A DNA stretch of 64,000 nt from Nevskia soli DSM 19509 (GTDB lineage Bacteria > Pseudomonadota > Gammaproteobacteria > Nevskiales > Nevskiaceae): the NCBI RefSeq assembly GCF_000711955.1, contig NZ_JONR01000010.1:1-64000 (forward strand), in the 5' to 3' direction. Every line of letters starts with the position of its first letter. Positions within the stretch are counted from its first letter, which is position 1. Below, one piece after another: positions 10,367 through 18,941 of the stretch. The position numbers and the translations under genes were made by a program. The notes under the pieces were generated by a model. It made no database searches. It was not told where the DNA came from and saw only the letters and a program-made list of their open reading frames with translations.

Positions 10367-12397
10367 ATGATTCGTCCGTCACTCTGCTTGCTGGTCCTGG
10401 CCTTGCCTGTACTCGCGCAAGCCGAGGTTCCCCTGGCGGATTTTGCCAAGCTCAACGATTTCGAAGATGTCAGCATCTCGCCGGACGGCACCTATCTGGC
10501 CGCGAAAATTCCTTCGGACGATCAGACCGCGCTGGCGATCCTCCGTCTTTCAGACGGCAAGCCGGTCGGAAAGTTCGCGCCTACTGCCGGCACCAGCGTT
10601 TATGACTATTCCTGGGCCGGACCGCAGCGCCTGGTACTGGAAACGGCCATACAGGACGGCCTGCTGGGTCAGCCCCAACGGACTGGTGAGCTGATCGGCG
10701 TCGACGCCGACGGCGGTGGCGGCAGCTACCTGTTCGGCTACAACGCTCCGACCGATTCCGGCTCGTTGATCCACAAGCACCAGGACCAGAACACCAGCAG
10801 CGGCTGGGCCACCATCGTCGAAGCGCTTCCGAAGGATCCCCATCATATCGTCATCGCAGTCAATACCTGGGGATTGAACGAGGACACCCAGCGCACCGCG
10901 GCCTACACCATGGACGTGAGCGGCGGTTCCCTCGACAATCTGGTCTTGGCGCCAATGCTGGGCTTCTCCACCTTCCTGGCCGACGTTTCCGGCGTCGTGC
11001 GCTATGCGCTTGGCATGGACCCGCACCAACACCTGTTGACCTATTTCCGCAAGTCGGCGAAGGACGACTGGAATCTGCTCAACACCGGGGACATGAAGCA
11101 CGCGCAGGTCATTCCGTACAAATTCTCCGCGGATGGCATCAAGGTCTATCTGGCTTCAGATGAAGGCGGGGACCGCAAGTGCCTGATCGAGCACGATCTG
11201 GTCAAGGACGAGCGCCGCAAGCTCAGCTGCGACGACAGCGCCGACCTCGACATGGTCTATTTTTCTCCGAACCGGGTGCCGCTTGCGGCCATCTACCAAT
11301 CCGACTATCCCAAGATATCGCTGCTCGACAGCGACGATCCGATGCGTGACAAGCTGGACGCTGTAGTCGGCAACTTCCCAGGCAAGATGGTAATCCCGGT
11401 GTCGCAGACTGCGGATGGCGGCAAAATGGTGGTGCTGGTCTACAGCGACCGCGATCCGGGGACCTACTACCTGTTCGACACCGTCAAGATGAGCATCGAC
11501 CCGGTGCTGCGCAAGCGCCGAAGCATCGACCCGGCGCAGATGGGGGAGCGCCGCCCGATCTCCTTCAAGGCCCGGGACGGCCAGATGGTGCATGGCTACC
11601 TGACCCTGCCGCCCGGCAAGGAGGCGAAGAATCTGCCGCTGGTGGTGAACCCGCACGGCGGCCCGTTCGGAATAAGCGATCACTGGGCCTGGGAAGCGGA
11701 ACCGGCCATGCTCGCGAGTCGCGGCTACGCGGTGCTCCAGGTCAATTTCCGCGGCTCTGGCGGCTATGGCCGCAACTTCGAGTACGCCGGAAAGCAGAGC
11801 TGGGACACGGTCATGATCGACGACATCACCGCCGGCACCAAGTGGGTGGTCCGCCAGGGCTACGCGGATCCCAGGCGGCTCTGTATCTACGGCGCCAGTT
11901 ATGGCGGCTACGCCGCCCTCATGAGTGCGGTGCGTGAGCCGGATCTCTACCGCTGCGTGGTGGACTACGCGGGCGTCTACGATCTCCGGATCCAGAAGGC
12001 ACGGTCCGATACCAGCGCCTCCGACTCGGGCAACAACTACATCGATGAGTTCATCGGTGCCACGCCCGAACGCCTCTACCAGGCTTCACCGGCAAGCCAG
12101 ATCGACAAGCTCAAGGCGGCGGTGATGATTGCGCATGGCGAGGAAGACAAGCGGGTTCCGATCGCACAAGCCAAGGCGCTGCGCAAGGCACTGGACGAAC
12201 GCCACTATCCCTATGAATGGCTGGTCAAGCCCGGCGAGGGTCACGGGTTCTACTTGCCGCAAAACCGCCTGGACCTGTATGTGAAGATGCTGGCATTCCT
12301 GGACAAGAACATCGGTCCCCAGGCCGCAGCCGCTTCGCCCGCCGCCGACGGAACGGCGAATGCGGCGACCGTCCCGACAGCGCCGGCCGCGCACTGA
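10367..12397 (+). CDS. S9 family prolyl oligopeptidase-like peptidase, exported
   Basis: A 676-residue serine peptidase with an N-terminal signal peptide (MIRPSLCLLVLALPVLAQA), predicted periplasmic or secreted. Residues about 30-390 resemble a beta-propeller. The C-terminal alpha/beta hydrolase domain carries GASYGGYAAL with the nucleophile near Ser511, the acid in HGEEDKRVP near Asp594 and the base in GEGHGF near His626. NPHGGPFG near 430 gives the oxyanion/HGGP element. The family cleaves short peptides from N-termini. The ATG at 10367 was preferred over an upstream in-frame start because only this start yields a signal peptide and AAGAG precedes it. The Ala/Pro-rich tail has no known role. 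Confidence 0.92.
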   Translation: MIRPSLCLLVLALPVLAQAEVPLADFAKLNDFEDVSISPDGTYLAAKIPSDDQTALAILRLSDGKPVGKFAPTAGTSVYDYSWAGPQRLVLETAIQDGLLGQPQRTGELIGVDADGGGGSYLFGYNAPTDSGSLIHKHQDQNTSSGWATIVEALPKDPHHIVIAVNTWGLNEDTQRTAAYTMDVSGGSLDNLVLAPMLGFSTFLADVSGVVRYALGMDPHQHLLTYFRKSAKDDWNLLNTGDMKHAQVIPYKFSADGIKVYLASDEGGDRKCLIEHDLVKDERRKLSCDDSADLDMVYFSPNRVPLAAIYQSDYPKISLLDSDDPMRDKLDAVVGNFPGKMVIPVSQTADGGKMVVLVYSDRDPGTYYLFDTVKMSIDPVLRKRRSIDPAQMGERRPISFKARDGQMVHGYLTLPPGKEAKNLPLVVNPHGGPFGISDHWAWEAEPAMLASRGYAVLQVNFRGSGGYGRNFEYAGKQSWDTVMIDDITAGTKWVVRQGYADPRRLCIYGASYGGYAALMSAVREPDLYRCVVDYAGVYDLRIQKARSDTSASDSGNNYIDEFIGATPERLYQASPASQIDKLKAAVMIAHGEEDKRVPIAQAKALRKALDERHYPYEWLVKPGEGHGFYLPQNRLDLYVKMLAFLDKNIGPQAAAASPAADGTANAATVPTAPAAH

Positions 12398-12409
12398 TGC
12401 CGCGGACAG

Positions 12410-12439
12410 GACCGGCTGCCGACCGGCCCGCAGCCGGTC
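12410..12439. terminator. Hairpin between convergent S9 peptidase and slyD
   Basis: A perfect 10-bp stem GACCGGCTGC/GCAGCCGGTC with a 10-nt loop lies between convergent stops. There is no T-run, so this is a terminator-like structure only. Confidence 0.4.
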
Positions 12440-12456
12440 AGCAGCCAGCGAGACGC

Positions 12457-12939
12457 TCAGTGGTGATGCCCGCCCGCGCCGTGCACGTGGCCGTGCAGCA
12501 CTTCCTCGACGCTGGCTTCGCGCACTTCGGTGATTTCGATGGCGAAATGCAGGGTGGCGCCGGCCAGGGGGTGGTTGCCGTCGACGGTGACCTTGTCGCC
12601 GTCGATCTTGGTGATGACCACCGACATGGGGCCGTTGTCGCTCTCGGCGCGGAACTGCATGCCCGCCTGCAGGTCGTTGACGCCGCGGAAGGCGTCGCGC
12701 GGCACCACCTGCACCAGCCCCGGGTTGTGCACGCCGTAGCCTTCCTCGGGGGTGACGTCGACGTTGAACTTGTCGCCGACCTTCTTGCCCGTCATGGCCT
12801 TTTCCAGGCCGGTGACGATGTTGCCGCCGCCGTGCAGATAGGTGAGCGGCTCGCGGCCGGAGGAAGAATCGAGCACCTCGCCGGCATCATTGGTCAGGGT
12901 GTAGTTGAAGCTGGCGACGGTGCGTTCGGCGATTTGCAT
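12457..12939 (-). CDS. slyD: SlyD-type FKBP peptidyl-prolyl isomerase
   Basis: A 160-residue cytosolic proline isomerase and chaperone. It has the SlyD arrangement of a short FKBP fold (YTLTNDAGEVLDSS, LTYLHGGGNIVTGLEKAMTGKKVGD) interrupted by an insert-in-flap domain (about 70-125), and FAIEITEVREAS closing the barrel. The C-terminus is a short His-rich tail (HGHVHGAGGHHH) that could bind Ni or other metals but lacks the cysteines of E. coli SlyD. Monocistronic, convergent with the S9 peptidase gene. Confidence 0.93.
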   Translation of the reverse strand: MQIAERTVASFNYTLTNDAGEVLDSSSGREPLTYLHGGGNIVTGLEKAMTGKKVGDKFNVDVTPEEGYGVHNPGLVQVVPRDAFRGVNDLQAGMQFRAESDNGPMSVVITKIDGDKVTVDGNHPLAGATLHFAIEITEVREASVEEVLHGHVHGAGGHHH

Positions 12940-13127
12940 GAAATTCTCTGGTGCGGAAAACGGTTGGAATAAGGCGGCATTTTAGCCCAGACCCGGCTCT
13001 TGCCGAAAAAAGCGGCGCGGCGGGTTAAATTCCGACCATGGCCGGACAGCTTTCGTTCAGTATTGCGCTGTCATGGTAGGCGCCCGTCGGAGTCCGCGGC
13101 GGCATCCCTCTAATAAGGAGAGCAGTA

Positions 13128-13445
13128 ATGAGTCAAAGCAACGGCAGCGTGTTCTGGGGCGCGTTCTGGATGTTCCTGATCTCGATCCTCCTGTTCTGGC
13201 TGCCCGGCGTCGGCGGCTTCATCGCCGGTCTGGTCGGAGGCAAGGTTTCGGGCAGCGTCGGCAATGCGCTGTTGGCTGCCCTGCTGCCCGGACTCATCCT
13301 GGGCGCGGCCCTGTTCTTCTTCGCCACCGCCATGACCGGCATGATCGCCATCGGCGTGCTGGCCGGGCTGGGCGGCCTGATGCTGGGCATGGTGCACATC
13401 GGCATGCTGCTGCTGGGCGCCATCATCGGCGGCATCATTGCCTGA
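13128..13445 (+). CDS. Small Gly/Ala-rich membrane protein
   Basis: A 105-residue hydrophobic protein with about three membrane segments (residues 8-36, 48-71 and 73-103), rich in Gly, Ala and Leu, with no motif I recognise. The ATG follows AAGGAGAGCAGTA, a strong ribosome-binding site, and codon use looks like that of its neighbours, so I treat it as a real gene. It stands between slyD (divergent) and the YggU-like gene, separated from the latter by an array of three hairpins. Function unknown. Confidence 0.75.
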   Translation: MSQSNGSVFWGAFWMFLISILLFWLPGVGGFIAGLVGGKVSGSVGNALLAALLPGLILGAALFFFATAMTGMIAIGVLAGLGGLMLGMVHIGMLLLGAIIGGIIA

Positions 13446-13458
13446 TGTTCGTCCTGGC

Positions 13459-13526
13459 GATTCGGCAGGACTGCCGAATCGGACGGCCGCAGGCCGCCCG
13501 AAGGGCGATGGGCAGGATGCCCATCG
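13459..13526. repeat. Array of three consecutive hairpins
   Basis: Three stem-loops lie back to back: GATTCGGCAG/CTGCCGAATC (13459-13480, 10-bp stem), CGGCC/GGCCG around GCA (13484-13496), and CGATGGGCA/TGCCCATCG (13506-13526, 9-bp stem). The first may end transcription of the small membrane protein. The triple arrangement resembles a clustered intergenic palindromic repeat. Confidence 0.5.
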
Positions 13527-13550
13527 TCAACAAGACGGCAAGATAAGCCT

Positions 13551-13841
13551 ATGGCCTTGCTCGACCTGAAGGTCAGCCCCAAGGCTTCGCGCAATGCCCT
13601 CAGCGGTTTCATGGGCGAAGTGCTGAAGGTGTCGGTGACCGCCGCGCCGGAACGCGGCAAGGCCAACGCCGCCGTCGAAGAGCTGCTGGCGGACGCCCTG
13701 GGCCTGCCGCTTTCCGCGGTGAACGTGGTTGCGGGCCACACCGCCAAGACCAAGCGGGTGGAAATCGCGGGGCTTGCCGACGCGGCCCTGCGCCAGCGGC
13801 TTTGCACCATTCTGGAGCGCCGAACGCGACCCGGCAGATGA
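13551..13841 (+). CDS. YggU/DUF167 family protein
   Basis: A 96-residue member of the YggU (DUF167) family: short alpha/beta proteins, function unknown, often beside other housekeeping genes. Diagnostic features are the opening VSPKASRNAL, TAAPERGKANAAVEELLADALGLPLSAVNVVAGHTAKTKRVEI (given by position, about residues 34-76), and the basic C-terminus. It precedes hisB by 55 bp on the same strand and may be cotranscribed with the his genes. Confidence 0.88.
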   Translation: MALLDLKVSPKASRNALSGFMGEVLKVSVTAAPERGKANAAVEELLADALGLPLSAVNVVAGHTAKTKRVEIAGLADAALRQRLCTILERRTRPGR

Positions 13842-13896
13842 AATTTGCTGCGCTGCGGTGTATTCTCAGCGCCTTTCCGCAACCTTGTGTCGCAGC

Positions 13897-14499
13897 ATGC
13901 CCGTCAGCGCAACGCGTAGCGCCGCTCTCAGCCGCGATACTCGTGAGACCCAGATTACCGTCAAGCTGAACCTCGACGGTACGGGGGAATCGCGCTTTGC
14001 CACCGGCATCCCCTTTCTCGAGCACATGCTGGAGCAGGTGGCGCGCCACGGCCTGATCGACCTCGATGTCTCCGCCACCGGCGATGTGCACATCGACCAT
14101 CACCACACGGTCGAGGACATCGGCATCACCCTGGGCCAGGCCTTCGACCAGGCCATCGGCGACAAGCGCGGCATCGTGCGCTACGGCCATGCCTATGTGC
14201 CGCTGGATGAATCGCTGTCGCGCGTGGTGCTGGACTGCTCCGGCCGCCCCGGCCTGGAATGGCATGTCGAATTCCCGCGCGCCCGCGTCGCCGATTTCGA
14301 TGTGGACCTGTTCCGCGAATTCTTCCAGGGCTTCGTCAACCACGCCAAGGTGACGCTGCACGTCGACGCGCTGCGCGGCCGCAATGCGCACCACATCGCC
14401 GAAACCATCTTCAAGGCCTTCGGCCGCGCCCTGCGCATGGCCGCAGCTCCCGATGCACGCCTTGGCGACGCCATGCCGTCGACCAAGGGCGTCCTCTAA
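13897..14499 (+). CDS. hisB: Imidazoleglycerol-phosphate dehydratase HisB
   Basis: Dehydrates imidazoleglycerol phosphate to imidazole-acetol phosphate (histidine biosynthesis step 6). 200 residues, monofunctional, without the phosphatase domain of E. coli HisB. Both manganese-binding repeats are visible: FLEHMLEQVARHG with DVHIDHHHTVEDIG, and FFQGFVNHAKVTLHVD with GRNAHHIAETIFKAFGRALR. The ATG at 13897 gives the usual family length. First of the his block hisB-hisH-hisA-hisF-hisE, 44 bp before hisH. Confidence 0.97.
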   Translation: MPVSATRSAALSRDTRETQITVKLNLDGTGESRFATGIPFLEHMLEQVARHGLIDLDVSATGDVHIDHHHTVEDIGITLGQAFDQAIGDKRGIVRYGHAYVPLDESLSRVVLDCSGRPGLEWHVEFPRARVADFDVDLFREFFQGFVNHAKVTLHVDALRGRNAHHIAETIFKAFGRALRMAAAPDARLGDAMPSTKGVL

Positions 14500-14543
14500 C
14501 CCGCCCGTTCCCCGCCACCCGATCCCAAAAGCCTCACCGCATC

Positions 14544-15203
14544 ATGGAAACCATCGGGGTCATCGACTATGGCATGGGCAATCTGCACTCGCTGGCGAAA
14601 TCGCTGGAGCGGGTGGCGGGCAACCAGCGCATCTTCGTCAGCTACGACACCAAGGCCCTGCTCGAGTGCGACCGTCTGGTACTGCCCGGCGTCGGCGGCG
14701 TGCGCGCCTGCATGGACGAATTGCGCCGGCTGGAACTGGATCAGATGGTGCTGGAGGCGGCGCGCAAGCGGCCGCTGCTCGGCGTCTGCCTGGGCATGCA
14801 GGTGCTGCTCGAGCGCAGCGACGAGAACGGCGGCGTCAACGCGCTGGGCCTGATCCCGGGCTCGGTGGTGCGCTTCCCTGACCCCGCGCCAGAAACCGAG
14901 CCGGAACTGCACCACGAGCGCCTCAAGGTGCCGCACATGGGCTGGAATCAGGTGCGGCAGACGCGCCCCCATCCGGTGTGGGCCGGTGTGCCGGACAACA
15001 GCTGGTTCTATTTCGTGCACAGCTACCACGCCGCGCCGCAAAATCCCGCGCACATCCTCGGCACCGCGGATTATCCCCAGCCGTTCGCCGCCGCGGTGGC
15101 GCGCGACAATATCGTCGGGTTCCAATTCCACCCGGAAAAGAGCCAGGACGTCGGGCTGAAGCTGCTGGCCAATTTCGTCAACTGGAATGGGGAAGGGGCG
15201 TAG
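14544..15203 (+). CDS. hisH: Imidazole glycerol phosphate synthase glutaminase subunit HisH
   Basis: Class I glutamine amidotransferase of 219 residues. It releases ammonia that HisF uses to make imidazole glycerol phosphate and AICAR. It starts IGVIDYGMGNLHSLAKSLE; the nucleophile lies in GVCLGMQVLLERSDE (Cys near 80), and the His-Glu pair in GFQFHPEKSQDVG near the C-terminus. PGVGG forms the oxyanion strand. It partners with HisF, two genes downstream. Confidence 0.97.
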   Translation: METIGVIDYGMGNLHSLAKSLERVAGNQRIFVSYDTKALLECDRLVLPGVGGVRACMDELRRLELDQMVLEAARKRPLLGVCLGMQVLLERSDENGGVNALGLIPGSVVRFPDPAPETEPELHHERLKVPHMGWNQVRQTRPHPVWAGVPDNSWFYFVHSYHAAPQNPAHILGTADYPQPFAAAVARDNIVGFQFHPEKSQDVGLKLLANFVNWNGEGA

Positions 15204-15411
15204 TGAATCCGTACCGCCCGACCTCGCCCCCGGGCGTTCCAGAAATGGCGGCAATGAAGCGGCCTCCCCGGTTTTTTTCGCAGTTGCCGCCTGCCGCTTG
15301 CCTTGCCCCGCGCTTTCCGGCACAGTTCGAGCAGGGAATTTCAGCAGCTGTTCCACCGATCCGCGAACCTTCGACCTAAACGAACGCCGCTCCGCCGGCC
15401 CGTCCGCCCCA

Positions 15412-16143
15412 ATGCTGCTTATCCCCGCTATCGATCTCAAGAACGGCCAATGCGTGCGCCTGCGTCAGGGCCGCATGGATGACGTCACCGTCTTTTCCAC
15501 CGACCCGGTCAGCGTTGCCAAGCGCTGGGTCGACGAGGGTGCGCAGCGCCTGCACGTGGTGGACCTGGACGGCGCGGTGAAAGGCTCGCCGGGCAACCTC
15601 AAGGCGCTGGAAAAGATCGTCGCCGCGGTCGGCGACGTACCGGTGCAGGCCGGCGGCGGCGTGCGCGACGAGGAGACGGTGCAGCACTACCTCGACGTCG
15701 GCGTCAGCTTCATCATCATCGGCACCAAGGCGGTGAACACGCCGCACTTCCTGCGCGACCTGTGCCTGGAATACCCGCGCCACATCTTCGTCGGGCTCGA
15801 CGCCAAGGACGGGCGCGTCGCCATCGACGGCTGGAACAAGCTCTCGCACCACGACGTGGTGGAGATGGCGCAGCACTGCGAGCGCGACGGCGTCGAAGCC
15901 ATCATCTACACCGACATCGGCCGCGACGGCATGATGCAGGGTTTCAACGTCGAAGCCACGCGCGCGCTGGCCAAGGCGGTCAACACCCCGGTCATCGCCT
16001 CCGGCGGCGTCTCCTCCCTGGAAGATCTGCGCAGCCTCGGCGGCTTGCGCGAGGACGGCGTGGTGGGCGCGGTGATCGGACGCGCCCTGTACGAGGGCGG
16101 CCTGCAGTTCAAGGACTGTCTCAAGGCCGTCACCACGGCCTGA
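15412..16143 (+). CDS. hisA: ProFAR isomerase HisA
   Basis: Phosphoribosylformimino-AICAR phosphate isomerase, a 243-residue (beta/alpha)8 barrel. It starts MLLIPAIDLKNGQCVRLRQG with the catalytic Asp8, and the second catalytic Asp lies in YTDIGRDGM near 130 (GRDG phosphate loop). AGGGVRDEETV and ASGGVSSLEDL are the barrel phosphate-binding loops. A 208-bp gap separates it from hisH, longer than the other his gaps; I see no gene there, and a promoter inside it is possible. Confidence 0.97.
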   Translation: MLLIPAIDLKNGQCVRLRQGRMDDVTVFSTDPVSVAKRWVDEGAQRLHVVDLDGAVKGSPGNLKALEKIVAAVGDVPVQAGGGVRDEETVQHYLDVGVSFIIIGTKAVNTPHFLRDLCLEYPRHIFVGLDAKDGRVAIDGWNKLSHHDVVEMAQHCERDGVEAIIYTDIGRDGMMQGFNVEATRALAKAVNTPVIASGGVSSLEDLRSLGGLREDGVVGAVIGRALYEGGLQFKDCLKAVTTA

Positions 16144-16165
16144 TTTTCAACCGCGAAGTTTCCCA

Positions 16166-16948
16166 ATGCTTGCCAAGCGCGTCATCCCCTGTCTCGACAT
16201 CGACGCCGGCCGCGTGGTCAAGGGCGTCAAGTTCGAGCAGCTGCGCGACGCCGGCGACCCGGTGGAAGTGGCGCGCCGCTACGACCTGCAGGGCGCCGAT
16301 GAACTGGTGTTTCTCGACATCACCGCCAGCGCCGACGACCGCCCGACCCTGTTCAGGACGGTGGAGCAGGTGGCGCGCGAGATCTACATTCCGCTCACTG
16401 TGGGCGGCGGCGTGCGCACCTCCGCCGACGTGCGGGCCCTGCTCTCCGCCGGCGCCGACAAGGTCTCGATCAACACCGCCGCGGTGCTGAACCCCGATTT
16501 CGTGCACGAGGCGGCCGAGCGTTTCGGCGTGCAGTGCATCGTCGTCGCCATCGACGCCAAGCGGGTCAAGCCGCGCAAGAAGGACGCCGACGAGGCGCCG
16601 CGCTGGCAGGTCTTCACCCACGGCGGCCGCAAGAGCAGCGGGCTGGACGCCATCGAATGGGCCCGCACCATGGTGGAGAAAGGCGCGGGCGAACTGCTGG
16701 TGACCAGCATGGACCGCGATGGCACCAAGGCCGGCTACGACGTCGAGCTGCTGCGCGCCATCAGTGACGCGGTACCGGTGCCAGTGGTGGCCAGCGGCGG
16801 CGTCGGCACCCTGGAGCACCTGGAACAGGGCTTCAGCGAAGGCGGCGCCGACGCGGTGCTCGCCGCCAGTATTTTTCACAACGGTACCTATACGGTAGGT
16901 CAGGCCAAGCAGTTCCTGGCCGAGCGCGGCATACGGGTGCGGCTATGA
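16166..16948 (+). CDS. hisF: Imidazole glycerol phosphate synthase cyclase subunit HisF
   Basis: A 260-residue (beta/alpha)8 barrel that closes the imidazole ring with ammonia from HisH. MLAKRVIPCLDIDAGRVVKG gives the catalytic Asp11, and TSMDRDGTKAGYD the second catalytic Asp near 182. LTVGGGVRTSADV and ASGGVGTLEHL are phosphate loops. It lies 22 bp after hisA. Immediately downstream is a degraded second copy of its last 30 or so codons (16953-17058), so this gene is probably not the one originally fused to hisE by overlap. Confidence 0.97.
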   Translation: MLAKRVIPCLDIDAGRVVKGVKFEQLRDAGDPVEVARRYDLQGADELVFLDITASADDRPTLFRTVEQVAREIYIPLTVGGGVRTSADVRALLSAGADKVSINTAAVLNPDFVHEAAERFGVQCIVVAIDAKRVKPRKKDADEAPRWQVFTHGGRKSSGLDAIEWARTMVEKGAGELLVTSMDRDGTKAGYDVELLRAISDAVPVPVVASGGVGTLEHLEQGFSEGGADAVLAASIFHNGTYTVGQAKQFLAERGIRVRL

Positions 16949-16952
16949 ACCG

Positions 16953-17058
16953 GCCGATGCGGTGCTGGTCGCGAGTATCTTCCACAACGGCACCTGACAC
17001 CGTTTGGGCCCAGGCCAAGCAATACCTGGCCGAGTACGGCGTGCGGGTGCGGCGGTGA
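16953..17058 (+). pseudogene. Degenerate duplicate of the hisF 3' end
   Basis: Reads ADAVLVASIFHNGT, then a stop (TGA at 16995-16997) and a 4-bp net insertion that shifts the frame, then QAKQYLAEYGVRVRR and a final TGA. By hand it aligns to the last 106 bp or so of the intact hisF with 75 of 90 ungapped positions identical (about 83%). That is too diverged for a fresh duplication. Its terminal TGA overlaps the GTG start of hisE, as in a normal coupled hisF-hisE junction. It looks like the tail of a former resident hisF. Confidence 0.85.
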
Positions 17059-17417
17059 GTACGCCGTCCGACGCCGACGCGGTGCTGGCGCAGCTCTACG
17101 CCACCCTGCAGCAGCGCAAGAACGCCGACCCGAAGCAGTCCTACGTCGCCGGGCTGTACGCCAAGGGTATCGACGCGATTCTCAAGAAAGTCGCCGAGGA
17201 AGCCGGGGAAACCCTGATCGCGGCGAAGAATCTGCCCCTCTCCGGCGGCACGCCGGAAAATCAGGGCGCCCTGGCCCACGAGCTGGCCGACCTGTGGTTT
17301 CACACCCTGGTGCTGCTGGCGGCGTATGATCTCCCCCTCAGCGTCCTGACCGACGAGCTGGCGCGGCGTATGGGCCGCTCCGGCCTCGAAGAAAAGGCCG
17401 CCCGTACCAACAACTGA
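17055..17417 (+). CDS. hisE: Phosphoribosyl-ATP pyrophosphatase HisE
   Basis: Hydrolyses phosphoribosyl-ATP to PR-AMP (histidine step 2). 120 residues, all-alpha MazG-like fold with DPKQSYVAGLYAKGIDAILKK, then KVAEEAGETLIAAK (metal-binding EExxE-type helix) and HELADLWFHTLVLLA. The GTG at 17055 overlaps the stop of the hisF remnant; an ATG at 17004 in the same frame would translate remnant sequence and is rejected. No separate hisI is next to it. tatA follows 30 bp downstream. Confidence 0.95.
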   Translation: MSTPSDADAVLAQLYATLQQRKNADPKQSYVAGLYAKGIDAILKKVAEEAGETLIAAKNLPLSGGTPENQGALAHELADLWFHTLVLLAAYDLPLSVLTDELARRMGRSGLEEKAARTNN

Positions 17418-17447
17418 CCTGAAACCAGGCAGTAGCGAGGAATTCAA

Positions 17448-17696
17448 ATGTTTTCCGGTACTTTCAGCATCTGGCACTGGCTGATCCTGCTGGTCATCGT
17501 CATTGCGGTGTTCGGCACCAAGAAACTGCGCAATGCCGGTGGCGATCTCGGTTCGGCAGTGAAGAACTTCAAGACCGCCATGCGCGAGGGCGAGGACGAG
17601 GCTGCGCGTCCGGCCAAGGCGCCCGAGGTGATCGAAGGCGAATCCAAGCCGGTGCCGCCGCAGTCCTCGAACTCGGCGCACAGCGACAAGGTCTAG
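17448..17696 (+). CDS. tatA: Twin-arginine translocase subunit TatA
   Basis: An 82-residue pore-forming subunit of the Tat protein export system in the inner membrane. One N-terminal membrane helix (IWHWLILLVIVIAVFG, about 8-23), the FGTKKLRNAGGDLG hinge, an amphipathic helix (SAVKNFKTAMREGEDE) and a polar tail. The FG before KKLR is the TatA mark. It is the first gene of tatABC and is cotranscribed with the his genes by spacing. Confidence 0.96.
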   Translation: MFSGTFSIWHWLILLVIVIAVFGTKKLRNAGGDLGSAVKNFKTAMREGEDEAARPAKAPEVIEGESKPVPPQSSNSAHSDKV

Positions 17697-17735
17697 AGGC
17701 CCCGTACCGAACCCGGTTCCGGCGGACCGCGCCCT

Positions 17736-18047
17736 ATGCTCGATTTCAGTTTTTCGGAACTGCTGCTGTGCTTCGTCGTCGCCCTGGTGGTGCTCGGCCC
17801 CGAGCGCATGCCCGCGGTGGCGCGCACCGTCGGCCGCTGGACCGGCAAGGCCCGCGTCTACATGCGCAACCTCACGGCCGAGCTGGAGCGTGAGACCCAG
17901 GTGGCCGAGTTGAAGAAGCAGATCGACGACGCCCAGCGCATCCTGCGCGAGCAGTCGCAGAGCCTGCAGAACGAAACGCACAAGCTGGTCGAGGAGGCCA
18001 AGCCTACGACGACGGCAGTGAGCAAGCCGCCGGCCGAACATGGCTGA
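17736..18047 (+). CDS. tatB: Twin-arginine translocase subunit TatB
   Basis: A 103-residue Tat receptor subunit. An acidic N-terminal residue comes before the membrane helix (FSELLLCFVVALVVLGPERMPAV), where GPERMP replaces the TatA FG hinge. A longer amphipathic and coiled-coil-like helix follows (about 25-90, many Glu/Gln/Arg). It works with TatC to bind twin-arginine signals. It overlaps tatC by 8 bp. Confidence 0.95.
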   Translation: MLDFSFSELLLCFVVALVVLGPERMPAVARTVGRWTGKARVYMRNLTAELERETQVAELKKQIDDAQRILREQSQSLQNETHKLVEEAKPTTTAVSKPPAEHG

Positions 18048-18843
18048 AGAGCAGAACGCCCTGGGCCAGTCCGGCGATGTCCCGGGCGGCGGCGAGCAGC
18101 CGCTGCTGGCGCACCTGATCGAGCTGCGCTCGCGCCTGATCCGCGCCCTGCTCGGCATCTTCGTCTGCTTCCTGCCGATGGCGTTCTTCGCCCGGCACAT
18201 CTACCACCTGCTGGCCGAGCCGATGCTGCGCCTGCTGCCGGCCGGCGGCACCATGATCGCCACCGAGGTGGCGGCGCCGTTCCTGGTGCCGTTCAAGCTG
18301 GCGGCGATGCTGGCCTTCATCGTCGCCCTGCCCTGGGTGCTGTACCAGATCTGGGCCTTCGTCGCGCCCGGCCTGTATCGCAACGAGCGCCGCCTGGTGG
18401 TGCCGCTGCTGGTGTCGAGCACCCTGCTGTTCTACATCGGCGTGGCCTTCTGCTATTTCCTGATCCTGCCGGCGGTGTTCAAGTTCTTCGTCGGCGTGGC
18501 GCCGGAAGGCGTGTCGGTGATGACCGACGTCGGCAAGTACCTGGATTTCGTGATCAAGCTGTTCCTGGTATTCGGCCTCACCTTCGAGACGCCGGCAGCC
18601 ATCGTGCTGCTGTGCTGGACCGGCTTCGTCACGCCGCAGCAGCTGGCGGCGCGGCGCGACTACGTGCTGGTAGGCGTGTTCTTCGTCGCCGCCATCCTGG
18701 CGCCGCCGGACGTGCTGTCGCAGGTGCTGCTGGCGGTGCCGATGTACATCCTGTTCGAGCTGGGCATCCTCGGTGCGCGCTGGATGGTGAAGTCGAAGAA
18801 CGCCGCGGAACAGGCCGCCCAGTCCTCCTCGACTTCCGGCTGA
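18040..18843 (+). CDS. tatC: Twin-arginine translocase subunit TatC
   Basis: A 267-residue inner-membrane protein with six predicted helices that recognises twin-arginine signal peptides. The N-terminus has the hallmark LLAHLIELRSRLIRALLGI (about 20-38). FVAPGLYRNERR (first periplasmic to cytoplasmic loop region) and FGLTFETPAAIVLLCWTG with its conserved F-x-x-x-x-E-x-P are present. It overlaps tatB and completes tatABC. Confidence 0.97.
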   Translation: MAEEQNALGQSGDVPGGGEQPLLAHLIELRSRLIRALLGIFVCFLPMAFFARHIYHLLAEPMLRLLPAGGTMIATEVAAPFLVPFKLAAMLAFIVALPWVLYQIWAFVAPGLYRNERRLVVPLLVSSTLLFYIGVAFCYFLILPAVFKFFVGVAPEGVSVMTDVGKYLDFVIKLFLVFGLTFETPAAIVLLCWTGFVTPQQLAARRDYVLVGVFFVAAILAPPDVLSQVLLAVPMYILFELGILGARWMVKSKNAAEQAAQSSSTSG

Positions 18844-18941
18844 AAGCGGTTCCGCGCCGCCCTCGTGCGCGGCACCTGGCGGCAGGCGCGTTGTCCAAGG
18901 TACCGCGCAATCCCGCCCCACGACGCGCCCCAGGAGACTTC

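Noticed and set aside
17004..17054. N-terminal extension of HisE from an ATG at 17004
   Set aside because: It would translate the hisF remnant; HisE homology begins at the GTG at 17055.
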